Source of the DNA: Treponema sp.
GTDB taxonomy: Bacteria; Spirochaetota; Spirochaetia; Treponematales; Breznakiellaceae
Direction: 5' to 3'
NCBI GenBank assembly: GCA_031271075.1
Contig: JAISWN010000329.1
Coordinates: 1 to 19,682, forward strand
DNA: 19,682 nt
The notes below the pieces were generated by a model, which worked only from the letters and a program-made list of their open reading frames with translations, searched no databases and was not told where the DNA came from. This document shows, piece by piece, positions 6,158-14,539 of this stretch. The stretch's first letter is position 1; the number at the start of each line of letters is the position of its first letter. The position numbers were made by a program, and so were the translations under genes.

Positions 6158-8431
6158 CTACTTCGCGTGTTCCATCAGGGTGGACACGGGGACTACCCGG
6201 TAGCCCTCCCGGACCAGGGCGTCCAGGAGGACGTTGATCCGGAGGTAGAGGTAGTCCGAACGGCCGCCGGGAAGGATGCCCAGCCGGACGGGGATGACGG
6301 AGCCCGCCCGCTTCTGTTCCACGATCCGGTCAATCATTTCGCCGGCGGAGGCTTGGGAAAGGCCCAGGCGGTAGGCGTCATCCCGGCTCAGCCAGTCCGT
6401 GGGGTCCAGGTCCCTGCCGGAACTGCGGTAGCCGGCCTTGGAGGCGGCGGAGATTATTTCGGCGGAGGCGGCGTAGTAGGGGGGGTGCCAGAGGAGGCTG
6501 AGTTCCCGGCCGCTGGCCTGGTAGAATTCGTCCTCGTTCCGGGCCAGGCCCCGGGCGATAAAATCCTCCCCTATCCGGTAGCGGGAATCGGACAGGTCGA
6601 TGGGGGCAAAAAACATGGAGGCCGCCTCATGCCCCGTTTCGGAGATGATCCCCGCGGCCTGGGGGTAACGGCGGATAAACTCCCCGTTAAGGTAAAAGGT
6701 CGCCTTAAAGCCGAAGCGGTTCAATGCCTCAAGCACAAAGGGTAAGCCCGTAAGATCGTCGTAAAGGTCAAAACAGAGGGCCACTTCCCGCAGCCCTGTA
6801 CGCAGGCCGTGGGTAAACAGATCTCCGCCGGGGAATGTTTCCGGCGCCGGGTCTTCCCGTTTGTACTGGACCGGGGGCAGGAGAGAGGCGGTTCCCACGG
6901 AAGCGGTGTTCCGTACCATGGGGAGATTCGTGTAGGGCCCGGCGGTTTGAGGTTCCAGGTATACCCGGTAACGCCCCGAGACTTGGGAAGGGGGCCGCAG
7001 GAGGGGCGCGGAGAGGGCCGCCCAGGAATCCGAGCCGTTGGTAACGAACCAGGAGCCTCCGGCCAGGGCAAGGATACGCCCGCTCTCTTCCTCGAAACCG
7101 TACTTCTCCGCCCCGGCAAGGCAGATCAGGCTGCCGGCTCCCGAGAGGCTCTTCCGCTCGATGCGGCGATCGTCCCCGGTAACAAATTCCCCGTTGTTTA
7201 TCCAGAGGCAGGAGACGGCGGGGCTTGCGCTGATGGTTCGCAGAACACGCCAGCCGGCGTAATCGTAGAGGACGATCCCCTTTTCACCCCAGCACAGGAC
7301 ACGGGAACCGTCCGGGGAGAGGGCGGCGTTGGGGCCCGCCGGCTCCTCCAGAAGGGTAAAAGACATTCCCCCCGCCTCGTTCCTGAGCCGGTAGAGGATA
7401 GTGGCCCGGCCTTCCTTCCTCAGGACCGAGGCCAGCAGGGTAAGGGGGCCCGAAGGGGGCCAGAGTACCTGAATCTGGTAACAGGACTGGGGAAGCATCA
7501 GGTAGGGCAGGGCCGCTTCGGAGACGCTGAAATCGTCCATTTCCAGGGGGTAGTAAAAGACGTTCCGCCCTCCCTTGGTAAAAAGAATGGAACGGGAATC
7601 CGGGGCAATCCAGAAAGAATCGAAGTTGCTGTCGAAATCGAAGGGGATCTTTCCCGCCACCGCGCCAATCTCAAGAAAGTCGGCGTATATGGCCCGGGCA
7701 AAGAGTTCCGAGCCCCGGGCCCGGAAGACGGTACTGCCCCTGATGTAGAAAAAATCCCCCGAATTTCCCCAGGAAACGGAATTGATGGCCCCGTCGCCGA
7801 TAAGCCGGTACCGCTCGTCCGCCGGGACGGTTTGGGAGGCGCTTATGGGGTAGTAGTAGAGCTTTCCGGCCCGGGCATAGACAAAGACCCGGGAATCGGG
7901 GCTCCAGCAGGCGGGGAAGAAACGATCCGGCCGGTCCACATTTTTAGCTACGGTTTGCTTTTCCCCCAACTGGGTATCCAGCAGGATCAGGTTCCCGTAG
8001 GCGATGGTTTCAGGTTCCACGTAGAGGAGCCAGCGGCCGTCCGCCGAGGCCGCCATGTCCTCCACCCGGCCGCCGGCTACGGGGCTTCCCGAGGTGAAGC
8101 TGGGAAAACCCGGAACTTCCCGGGGAAGCCCGCCGGAAAGGGGTATCCGCAGGGCGCCGAAAGCGTTCCGTACCTGTAAAACCCTGCCGTTTGCCAGGAG
8201 TTCCATCTTTTCCGGAAAGGCGGTGATCTGCCGGAGCCTTAGATCCGTAAGCCGGGAGATAAACAGGGCGTTCTGGATCGCCGCGCCGTCCAGGGCCGAA
8301 TCGGCCCGGAAGAGAAGCCGGTTATCCTCGGACAGATCCAGGCCCGTAAACGTTACTTTCGCGGCAAGGGGCGGAACCGCGAAGATCAGTACAAGCCCCG
8401 CGAAAAACAGCCTTGCCGGTTTGGTTTTCAT
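6158..8431 (-). CDS. Secreted beta-propeller protein with degenerate C-terminal NodB (polysaccharide deacetylase-like) domain
   Basis: 757 residues. A signal peptide spans about 1-24 (MKTKPARLFFAGLVLIFAVPPLAA), so it is exported. Residues about 30-470 contain repeated strand-rich segments with SPDSRVFVYA, APDSRSILFT and SPDGSRVLCW, typical of TolB/WD40-like propellers. Residues about 548-750 fit a NodB fold, but the active-site motifs are changed. TFDDG has become CFDLYDD (553-559), the metal-binding H-T-x-x-H segment reads ASMFFA after GHEA (600-609), RPP-Y reads HPPYY (649-653), and the late LxH motif is absent. It may bind glycans rather than cut acetyl groups. The ATG overlaps the stop of the upstream 77-residue gene (ATGA). 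It is last in the minus-strand envelope operon. Confidence 0.85.
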   Translation of the reverse strand: MKTKPARLFFAGLVLIFAVPPLAAKVTFTGLDLSEDNRLLFRADSALDGAAIQNALFISRLTDLRLRQITAFPEKMELLANGRVLQVRNAFGALRIPLSGGLPREVPGFPSFTSGSPVAGGRVEDMAASADGRWLLYVEPETIAYGNLILLDTQLGEKQTVAKNVDRPDRFFPACWSPDSRVFVYARAGKLYYYPISASQTVPADERYRLIGDGAINSVSWGNSGDFFYIRGSTVFRARGSELFARAIYADFLEIGAVAGKIPFDFDSNFDSFWIAPDSRSILFTKGGRNVFYYPLEMDDFSVSEAALPYLMLPQSCYQIQVLWPPSGPLTLLASVLRKEGRATILYRLRNEAGGMSFTLLEEPAGPNAALSPDGSRVLCWGEKGIVLYDYAGWRVLRTISASPAVSCLWINNGEFVTGDDRRIERKSLSGAGSLICLAGAEKYGFEEESGRILALAGGSWFVTNGSDSWAALSAPLLRPPSQVSGRYRVYLEPQTAGPYTNLPMVRNTASVGTASLLPPVQYKREDPAPETFPGGDLFTHGLRTGLREVALCFDLYDDLTGLPFVLEALNRFGFKATFYLNGEFIRRYPQAAGIISETGHEAASMFFAPIDLSDSRYRIGEDFIARGLARNEDEFYQASGRELSLLWHPPYYAASAEIISAASKAGYRSSGRDLDPTDWLSRDDAYRLGLSQASAGEMIDRIVEQKRAGSVIPVRLGILPGGRSDYLYLRINVLLDALVREGYRVVPVSTLMEHAK

Positions 8432-8661
8432 CCTGGCCGATCCCGCGAAACCCCTGCCCCGGAGCGCCGGGACGGAGCCCTTCCCCGGAGGATCATTTCA
8501 TCCAGTTCCCGTTCCAGTACCGCGAGCGCGGCGTCCATTTCCCGAATCCGCCTGAGAGAATAACTCACCTTCCGATCCCAAAGCCTGCCGCAGACATCAT
8601 CCAGCATAGTCTCAAAAGACAAATTACCGGGAATTGTTACGGTATCATTGCCGGACATCAT
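8428..8661 (-). CDS. Conserved-looking small hypothetical protein (77 aa)
   Basis: A 77-residue soluble-looking protein, not recognised. It has a helical central part rich in charged residues (RRIREMDAALAVLERELDEM) that could form a short coiled coil, and an Arg/Gly-rich tail. The case for a real gene is positional: its stop overlaps the start of the NodB-domain gene by 4 bases, and it begins 22 bases after the 43-residue gene. No ribosome site precedes the double ATG at 8661/8658. TATAGT and TACAAT boxes (8678-8668) just upstream could give a nearly leaderless message, though the -35 match is weak. A start at the ATG encoding MLDDVCGRLW is possible. Confidence 0.6.
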   Translation of the reverse strand: MMSGNDTVTIPGNLSFETMLDDVCGRLWDRKVSYSLRRIREMDAALAVLERELDEMILRGRAPSRRSGAGVSRDRPG

Positions 8662-8683
8662 AAAACTATTGTACTATACTTTC

Positions 8684-8815
8684 TTAACTCTTGGTATCGA
8701 ATTCCAGGATAGCCTCGGGAATTCGGGGGGAAATTTCATTTTCCGAATTATCAAAAGCCCTGATAAAGGTAACCACCGCGATAAGGGCGATAAGAATAAG
8801 TACCAGATTGCGCAT
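8684..8815 (-). CDS. Small single-span membrane peptide (43 aa)
   Basis: A short gene of 43 residues beginning MRNLVLILIALIAVVTFIRA. Residues 4-18 are continuous aliphatic membrane-span sequence, followed by a polar tail (FDNSENEISPRIPEAILEFD) that would probably lie outside. The GGGGAG site 8 nt before the ATG is good. It sits 45 bases after the LysM/M23 gene and 22 bases before the 77-residue gene, all on one strand, which supports a single operon. The span could equally be an uncleaved signal anchor. Function unknown; a small partner or regulator of the neighbouring peptidase is speculation. Confidence 0.65.
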   Translation of the reverse strand: MRNLVLILIALIAVVTFIRAFDNSENEISPRIPEAILEFDTKS

Positions 8816-8860
8816 AAATGTTCTCCCCTCGGCCAATTCTGTATCTTGGTCATTCTAAAA

Positions 8861-10231
8861 TTATTGGTTAAGGAATTCAAGCGGATTAACCGCCTTTCCG
8901 TTTTTGTACACCGCGAAATGGAGATGGGGGCCGGTGCTGTAACCGGTGCTGCCTACTTCCCCTATTTTAGAGCCCTGAATAACGGAAGTCCCCTGTTTTA
9001 CCGAAACTACACTCATGTGGGCGTACATGGTCTGATACCCGCCGCCGTGTTCCAGAATAACGAAGCGGCCGTAAGTGAGATTAACGCCCACCACAGAAAC
9101 CTTACCGTCCTGGGCGGCCTTGATGGGCGTACCCATGGGGGCTGCAAGATCGATGGCCGCGTGATGCCGCCTGACCCCGCTGATAGGATCGTTCCGCCAG
9201 CCGAAGGAGCTGGTGAGCCGTCCCCGGATTGGGTAGACAAAGAGATCGCCCATGGCCAATTTAAGTTCTTCCCGCTTCATCCGGGCGCCGGGAATAAAAA
9301 GCACCGTTCCCTGGGCAATGGTATCGTCCTGGATATCGTTGGCGTCCAGGATGGCTTCCATGGGAACTCCCATGGCGCCGGAAATTTTCGTGACGCTGTC
9401 CCCTTTCTTTACCGTGTAGGGGATTCCGTCCATGTTGGGAAGCCGCAGGGTTTCCCCTTCCCGGAGCCGTTTAACATTGGCTATCCCGTTGGAAGCGATA
9501 ATGGCGTCTATTGAAATGTGGCGATCCGCCGCTATTCCCGAGACCGTGTCTCCCCGCCTGACCCGGTAGCTTTCCCAGGAAAAGGTCTCCATCAGATCCA
9601 GGGGTATTTCCTCTTCCCCTTCCCGGGAGGATGAAAGGCCGAAGCCCACATAGGAGGCCAGGTTCTGTTCGGACTGGCCGTCTTCCGCCGGTTTTACCGG
9701 TCCCGGTTCCAGGAGGCCGGGCCCCCGGAAAAGCATAACCAGGGAAGGGGATTCCCAGTCCAGTACGGCAAAGAAGACGCAGAGGGAAAAGACGGCGGTC
9801 AGGAAGGCCGGAAGGGGGAGGCTTTTCAGAATCCCCCGGAGGGTCTTGGGGAAACCCGCCGCCGGGGCCTTCCGTTTCGCCTGAGCCGGACTGTCCTTAA
9901 AGCCGGCGGCGGCCTGTAGGGGGCCAGGCCGGACTGAGGGCGCCGCCTGAACTGCCGGGGCCGGGCGGGCGCCTTTGGCCGATTTTCCCCTTTTGGGAAA
10001 GTTTAAATTCCGGGAACCCGGGCGCGCCGTAAAACGGTCAAACAGGGAACACAGCCGGGCCAGGAAGGAAGGGCCCCGGAAGCGGGATCGGGGTATATAC
10101 GCGGGGTTCTGCTTTATCCGCCAGGCCGGGCTGACAGCGGGGCGGCGCTTGGACTTTTGACGACACGAATTATTGCGGGAAAAGAGAGAGCCATTCTGAT
10201 TATAAACACGCTGATCAACGATAAGATCCAT
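8861..10231 (-). CDS. Membrane-anchored M23 peptidoglycan endopeptidase with two LysM domains
   Basis: A 456-residue type II membrane protein. A basic, Pro/Ala-rich cytoplasmic arm of about 137 residues precedes one span (LPAFLTAVFSLCVFFAVL, about 138-157). Two LysM domains follow: YRVRRGDTVSGIA to LRLP (about 222-265) and YTVKKGDSVTKIS to LFIP (about 272-315). The LytM/M23 domain (about 352-452) keeps the zinc and catalytic residues: H357-x3-D361, H405 in YAHMS and H436-L-H438. It should bind peptidoglycan and cut cross-bridge peptides during growth or division. The start is uncertain: ATG 10231 or GTG 10234, neither with a clear ribosome site. The long basic N-terminal arm is unusual for the family. 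It heads the minus-strand envelope operon and is divergent from lepB. Confidence 0.92.
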   Translation of the reverse strand: MDLIVDQRVYNQNGSLFSRNNSCRQKSKRRPAVSPAWRIKQNPAYIPRSRFRGPSFLARLCSLFDRFTARPGSRNLNFPKRGKSAKGARPAPAVQAAPSVRPGPLQAAAGFKDSPAQAKRKAPAAGFPKTLRGILKSLPLPAFLTAVFSLCVFFAVLDWESPSLVMLFRGPGLLEPGPVKPAEDGQSEQNLASYVGFGLSSSREGEEEIPLDLMETFSWESYRVRRGDTVSGIAADRHISIDAIIASNGIANVKRLREGETLRLPNMDGIPYTVKKGDSVTKISGAMGVPMEAILDANDIQDDTIAQGTVLFIPGARMKREELKLAMGDLFVYPIRGRLTSSFGWRNDPISGVRRHHAAIDLAAPMGTPIKAAQDGKVSVVGVNLTYGRFVILEHGGGYQTMYAHMSVVSVKQGTSVIQGSKIGEVGSTGYSTGPHLHFAVYKNGKAVNPLEFLNQ

Positions 10232-10246
10232 CACAATACTGGTTTA

Positions 10247-10275
10247 TCGACATGATTTTTACTAATCATTATACT
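10247..10275 (+). promoter_or_regulatory. Promoter of the lepB-ftsI-maf operon
   Basis: TCGACA (10247-10252) and TATACT (10270-10275) are separated by exactly 17 nt, each matching the sigma-70 consensus at five of six bases. Transcription would start near 10282, only about 3 nt before the ATG at 10285, so the message would be nearly leaderless. The upstream in-frame ATG at 10252 falls inside the -35 box and can be excluded as the start. Confidence 0.6.
10268..10273 (-). promoter_or_regulatory. -10 box for the divergent LysM/M23 operon
   Basis: A perfect TATAAT on the minus strand (10273-10268) sits 36 bases ahead of the M23 ATG. It shares four bases with the plus-strand -10 of lepB, so the two promoters overlap. 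No good -35 box is seen at 16-18 nt, so it may depend on an activator. Confidence 0.4.
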
Positions 10276-10284
10276 TGGGCTACC

Positions 10285-10662
10285 ATGAACAAGGCGATTC
10301 TGTGGGCCTTTGTTACCGCTGTTGCCATGAAACTGTTTCTGTTTGATTTAGTTATCGCCGACGGGAGTTCAATGGAGCCGGCCATACGGCCGGGAAATGT
10401 GCTGGTGGTAAGCCGGCTGGCCTACGGCTTCAGGCTGCCCTGGGCCCGATCCTACTTGTGGCGCTGGTCCGCGCCGGGGATTGGGGACGTGCTTGTTTTT
10501 TACACCCCCGAAGGCCAGCGGGTGGTGAAACGCTGCGCCGGATTTGCCGGAATGGGGGAATTTATCGCCTTGGGAGATAACAGTTTGCAATCCTATGACT
10601 CCCGGTCCTACGGCCCGGTGGATACGGACAATATCATCGGAAAGGTTCTGGGGGTTAAATGA
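10285..10662 (+). CDS. lepB: Signal peptidase I, S26 family (short form)
   Basis: A membrane-bound leader peptidase of 125 residues that cleaves signal peptides on the outer face of the inner membrane. The N-terminal span (about 4-24) leads directly into DGSSMEPAIRPGN, with the catalytic Ser29 before Met30. The general-base Lys82 lies in VVKRCAG, and box E is GDNSLQSYDSRSYGPV (97-112). It is much shorter than enterobacterial LepB (one span, no large insert), as seen in many spirochaetes and Gram-positives. The start at 10285 rather than 10252 is chosen from the promoter position. It overlaps the PBP gene by 4 bases (ATGA). A family member devoted to one substrate of this operon cannot be excluded. 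Confidence 0.88.
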   Translation: MNKAILWAFVTAVAMKLFLFDLVIADGSSMEPAIRPGNVLVVSRLAYGFRLPWARSYLWRWSAPGIGDVLVFYTPEGQRVVKRCAGFAGMGEFIALGDNSLQSYDSRSYGPVDTDNIIGKVLGVK

Positions 10663-12533
10663 AGGGCTCCCCTTCCCCGCCGCCGAACCGCCATCAGTGG
10701 CGTTTTGTTTTTTTTGTTGTTCTTCTCTCCCTGACGGCCCTGGGGGTACTGATAAAATACGCCTACCTCATGCTCGGAGGGGGGGGGACGCCGGAACCTC
10801 TCCGCACGGACCGCTTTACCGAACGGGGTTCCATCCTGGATCGGAACGGGCGGGTCCTGGCCCTCCAGACAAGGCTTGCCAATATCAGCGCCTGGCGGCC
10901 GGAGATTGACGATCCGGATCGGGTGAGCGAGGATCTTGCCCCCATTCTGGAAATGTCCCCCGGGGAAATCCGGGATCGGATAACCCACTCCCCCACCGAT
11001 TTTGTGTACCTGAAAAAACAGGTAGACGAATCCACTATCAGGATGATAGACGCCGCCCGGGAGGAGGAGAAACTGAAGGGTATCGGGATCGAGCCGATCC
11101 GGGGGCGGATATACCCGGAACGGAGCCTGGCCAGCCAGATCGTAGGCTTTGTGGGGGACGACAACAAGGGGCTGGCGGGGATCGAGTACGCCTTTGAATC
11201 GGAACTGGTTCCCCAGGCCGGGAGCAGCGCCGGCAGCCAGGTGATCCTGACCATCGACTCCAACGTCCAGTACATCCTGGAGCAGATAGCCGGGGAAACC
11301 CTCCGGGAGAATCGGGCGGAAGCGGTGATGTTTATGGCCATGGATCCCCGGACCGGGGAAATTCTCGGTTCCGCTTCCCTTCCCGGCTTTGACCCCAACG
11401 ACATCCGCCTTTCGGACGACAATTCCCGGATGGACAGGCCGGCTATCTGGGCCTACGAGCCCGGCTCGGTCTTCAAGATCTTTTCCCTGGCATCCCTCCT
11501 GGACGGGGAAAGCATATCCGCCGACAGCGCCTTCCTCTGCAACGGGCACTACGAAAGGGTAACCAACCGGGGGGAGCGGATCCTGATCAACTGCCTGGGC
11601 GCCCACGGCCTGGTCAAGGCCAGGGACATCATCGTCTATTCCTGCAACGCCGGGGCGGCCTACGCGGCGGATCAGATGGGGGCGGGAACGTTTTACCAGG
11701 GGCTGAGGGACTTCGGGTTCGGGGCCCGTACCGGGGCGGGAAACCCCGGGGAGACCGCGGGCTTCCTCCGCCCGGCTGAACGCTGGTCGGAAAGATCCAA
11801 GCCGACCATCGCCATGGGGCAGGAAATCGCCGTCTCGGCCTTGCAGATGATCCAGGCCGCCGGCGCCATCGCCAACGACGGCCTCCTGGTTCCCCCCCGG
11901 ATGGTCTCCCGGATCGTCTCCGCCGACGGCAAAAACGTCCGGGAATGGACCAACGGGGAAGCCCGGCAGATCATCAAGCCCGAAACCGCCCGGGCCATCC
12001 GATCCTACATGGTGGACGTTACCTCCGAAATCGGCACGGGCTGGCGGGCCAACGTGGAGGATCTTTCCCTGGCGGTTAAAACCGGCACCGCCCAGATCAT
12101 CAACCCGGTTACCCTGGCCTATTCGGACATGGATTTTATCGCAAGCTGTATGGCCCTGCTTCCCGCCGAGTCCCCTTCCCTGATCCTGTACCTGGTCATC
12201 GTAAAACCCCGGGGCGAGTACCTGGGGGGCCGTATCGCCGCCCCGCCTGTCCGGCAGGCCGCGGAAGCCCTGGTGGATTACCTGGGCATCCCCCGGGGCC
12301 GCAACCCCCAGGAAAGCCATTCCCCGGCGGTTACCCTGCCCCTGGAACGGCCGCCGGAGATAGGGGCCTATGTCCCGGATTTTTCCGGGCTTTCCAAACG
12401 GACGCTCCTCCCCCTCCTCCTGCGGGACGACGTGCAGATCGAAATGGAGGGGGAAGGCTGGGTCCGCCGGCAGAGTCCCGAACCGGGCGCTCCGGTGGAG
12501 CCGGGGATGATCATACACCTGGAATTTGAATGA
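10659..12533 (+). CDS. ftsI: Class B penicillin-binding protein (FtsI/SpoVD-like transpeptidase) with C-terminal PASTA domain
   Basis: A peptidoglycan transpeptidase of 624 residues. A short cytoplasmic arm and one span (about 16-36) lead to the dimerisation domain, which opens with FTERGSILDRNGRVLA (53-68). The transpeptidase domain has all three motifs: S270-V-F-K273, S328-C-N330 and K474-T-G476. Residues about 568-624 form one PASTA-like repeat, a wall- or muropeptide-binding module. FtsI (septum) is more likely than PBP2 (elongation) given PASTA, but this is not certain. The start overlaps lepB by 4 bases and has a GGGGG ribosome site; its stop overlaps the next gene by 4 bases. A run of nine G (10779-10787) lies early in the coding part. 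Confidence 0.93.
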   Translation: MKGSPSPPPNRHQWRFVFFVVLLSLTALGVLIKYAYLMLGGGGTPEPLRTDRFTERGSILDRNGRVLALQTRLANISAWRPEIDDPDRVSEDLAPILEMSPGEIRDRITHSPTDFVYLKKQVDESTIRMIDAAREEEKLKGIGIEPIRGRIYPERSLASQIVGFVGDDNKGLAGIEYAFESELVPQAGSSAGSQVILTIDSNVQYILEQIAGETLRENRAEAVMFMAMDPRTGEILGSASLPGFDPNDIRLSDDNSRMDRPAIWAYEPGSVFKIFSLASLLDGESISADSAFLCNGHYERVTNRGERILINCLGAHGLVKARDIIVYSCNAGAAYAADQMGAGTFYQGLRDFGFGARTGAGNPGETAGFLRPAERWSERSKPTIAMGQEIAVSALQMIQAAGAIANDGLLVPPRMVSRIVSADGKNVREWTNGEARQIIKPETARAIRSYMVDVTSEIGTGWRANVEDLSLAVKTGTAQIINPVTLAYSDMDFIASCMALLPAESPSLILYLVIVKPRGEYLGGRIAAPPVRQAAEALVDYLGIPRGRNPQESHSPAVTLPLERPPEIGAYVPDFSGLSKRTLLPLLLRDDVQIEMEGEGWVRRQSPEPGAPVEPGMIIHLEFE

Positions 12534-14530
12534 GTTCCGATTTTTCCCTCCTCTCCCGGTTCTTCCCCGGCCTGGCGGAGGAGCTGGCAAAACCCGGCGG
12601 GGGGACTGGGGGGGAGGCGCTGGGCGGGGAAAAACCGCAAGAGCGGGAACTCCGGGTGGAAACCGCCGCTTCCCGGTCTCCCACCCTGGTTTTCCGGGGG
12701 CGTTACGTTCACTCGGCCCGGGACCCGGTCCGGGAGGCCCGCCGGCTTGCCGAAACCCTCCCCCTTTCGGGCCCGGCGGCAGGGGCGGGCGGGCCGGTGG
12801 TGATCCTTGGCTTCGGCCTGGGTTATACCGCCGAAGCGGCGGCGGAACGGGCCCCGGGAAGACCCCTGGTGGTGGTAGAGCGGCGGCGGGAAATTCTGAA
12901 AAAGGCCCTGGAAACCCGGAATCTGGACAGATTCCTCTCGGAAAACCGGATCGTCTTTGTGGTGGGGGGAAGCGGCGGGGCCGTAAGCGGCGCCCTCTCC
13001 CTGTTTGCCGGCCCCGGAGGAACGGGAGCCCCGCCGGAGATTCTGAAAAACCGCGCCCTTACGGATCTGGACGCGGACTGGTACGCCGGAGTTGAGGGCC
13101 GGATCCGCGCCTGGACCAGCCGGGACGAGGTGAACGCGGCTACCCTGCGGCGTTTCGGCAAACGCTGGGTCCGGAACCTGGCCCGGAACCTGGAGGCCAT
13201 CCGGGATGTTCCCGGCATCGGGGGGCTGGAAGGGCTTCTTGCCGGAGGCGCGGGGAGCAATGGGGAGGACCCGGCGGGAAACGCCCCCCCCGGTATCCCC
13301 GTATTCCTGGCCGCGGCGGGGCCTTCCCTGGATCTGGCCGGGCCCCTCTTAAAAGAAATACGGAAACGCTGCGTCATAGTGGCGGTGGACACAAGCCTCC
13401 GCTTCATCCTCTCCCGGGGGATAGACCCTGATTTCGCCGTAGTGGTAGACCCCCAATACTGGAACGCCCGCCACCTGGACCGTTCCGCCGCGGGACGAAC
13501 CTGGCTTATCGCCGAGTCGGCGGTCTATCCCCCGGTGCTGCGCCACCCCTTCCGGGGCAGCTTCCTCTGCCGCTCCCTGTTCCCCCTGGGCCGCTTTATT
13601 GAAGACCGGGTAGATCCCAAGGGGGCCCTGGGGGCGGGAGGATCGGTGGCAACCAGTGCCTGGGATTTCGCCCGGCTCCTGGGCGCCCCGGCTGTCTGGA
13701 TTGGGGGCCTGGATCTTTCCTTTCCGGGACTCAAGACCCACTTCCGGGGGGCCCTCTTTGAAACCCGGTCCCACGCCGAATCGGGCCGCCGCCTTCCCGC
13801 GGAAACCTGGTCGGTCCGGGCCCTGCGGGACGGGCAGCCCCTGACGGCTCCGGCGGCCGGGGGCGGGGAAGTCCTTACGGACCGGCGGCTCTCCCTTTAC
13901 GCCGCCTGGTTTGAAAACCGCTTCCGGGAATACCCGGCAACCCGCGGCTACAGCCTTTCCCCCGGCGGCCTTGCCATTCCCGGTCTGGAGCTTGCCTCCC
14001 CGGAAGCCCTGCTGTCCCTTCCGGAACGGCGGAAAGAAATCGATCAAAGGCTTGAGAAGATTGAGGCTGTCAGGCGGGACTTTTTCAGCCCCGAAAAGGC
14101 CCGGACCCGGGCGGAACGCTACGAGCTTGCCGAATCCCGGCTTCTTGAGGGGCTGGAGGAAATCGCCCGGGAAGCCCGGAACGCCGCATCCCTGGCCCGG
14201 CAGGCCCTGGGCCCCGGCAAGGGAGCCCCGGAAGGGGAAGGCGGCGGGAAGTCCCCGGCAAGGGGCCTGGGCAGGGCGGAACGGGAAAGGCTGCTGGGGA
14301 AACTGGACGCCTCCCTTGGGGCAATCAGGAAGAGCGAGGTTAAGGACGTGGCGGGCTTCCTCTTCCCCCCCCGGGAAGCGGGCAGGGCGGAAGGAAACGC
14401 CGGGGATGCCGCCGGAGACCCCGGCCCCTTTGTCCGCTACCTTGAATCCTCCGCCGGAATGTACCGGGATCTGGCGGAGGCGGCGGAGTATCAGCTTGAG
14501 GTACTTAAAAAGATCGGCAGGAGGGGTTAA
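12530..14530 (+). CDS. Maf/DUF115 family motility-associated glycosyltransferase-like protein
   Basis: A 666-residue, Gly/Ala/Arg-rich cytoplasmic protein. The N-terminal part contains a nucleotide-fold-like stretch (VVILGFGLGYTAEAAAE). The core, about 255-420, carries the MptE/DUF115 hallmarks: FLAAAGPSLDLAGPLL, then VAVDTSLRFILSRGIDPDF leading to VVVDPQ, then GGSVATSAWDFARLLG and WIGGLDLSF. The C-terminal third is helical and charged. In Campylobacter and related bacteria Maf proteins attach nonulosonic acids to flagellin; spirochaetal periplasmic flagellins are also glycosylated, so that role is plausible. It starts within the ftsI stop (ATGA), linking it to wall synthesis. Two runs of eight C (13284-13291, 14365-14372) lie in the gene. 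Confidence 0.85.
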   Translation: MSSDFSLLSRFFPGLAEELAKPGGGTGGEALGGEKPQERELRVETAASRSPTLVFRGRYVHSARDPVREARRLAETLPLSGPAAGAGGPVVILGFGLGYTAEAAAERAPGRPLVVVERRREILKKALETRNLDRFLSENRIVFVVGGSGGAVSGALSLFAGPGGTGAPPEILKNRALTDLDADWYAGVEGRIRAWTSRDEVNAATLRRFGKRWVRNLARNLEAIRDVPGIGGLEGLLAGGAGSNGEDPAGNAPPGIPVFLAAAGPSLDLAGPLLKEIRKRCVIVAVDTSLRFILSRGIDPDFAVVVDPQYWNARHLDRSAAGRTWLIAESAVYPPVLRHPFRGSFLCRSLFPLGRFIEDRVDPKGALGAGGSVATSAWDFARLLGAPAVWIGGLDLSFPGLKTHFRGALFETRSHAESGRRLPAETWSVRALRDGQPLTAPAAGGGEVLTDRRLSLYAAWFENRFREYPATRGYSLSPGGLAIPGLELASPEALLSLPERRKEIDQRLEKIEAVRRDFFSPEKARTRAERYELAESRLLEGLEEIAREARNAASLARQALGPGKGAPEGEGGGKSPARGLGRAERERLLGKLDASLGAIRKSEVKDVAGFLFPPREAGRAEGNAGDAAGDPGPFVRYLESSAGMYRDLAEAAEYQLEVLKKIGRRG

Positions 14531-14539
14531 CATATAAAA

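Noticed and set aside
8674..8880. 68-codon minus-strand frame beside the M23 gene
   Set aside because: The overlapping 43-codon frame has a better ribosome site, a clean membrane span and better spacing; the 68-codon frame overlaps the M23 stop region and looks random.
10608..12590. 660-codon minus-strand open frame opposite ftsI
   Set aside because: Antisense shadow of a GC-rich gene; the plus frame has all penicillin-binding motifs.
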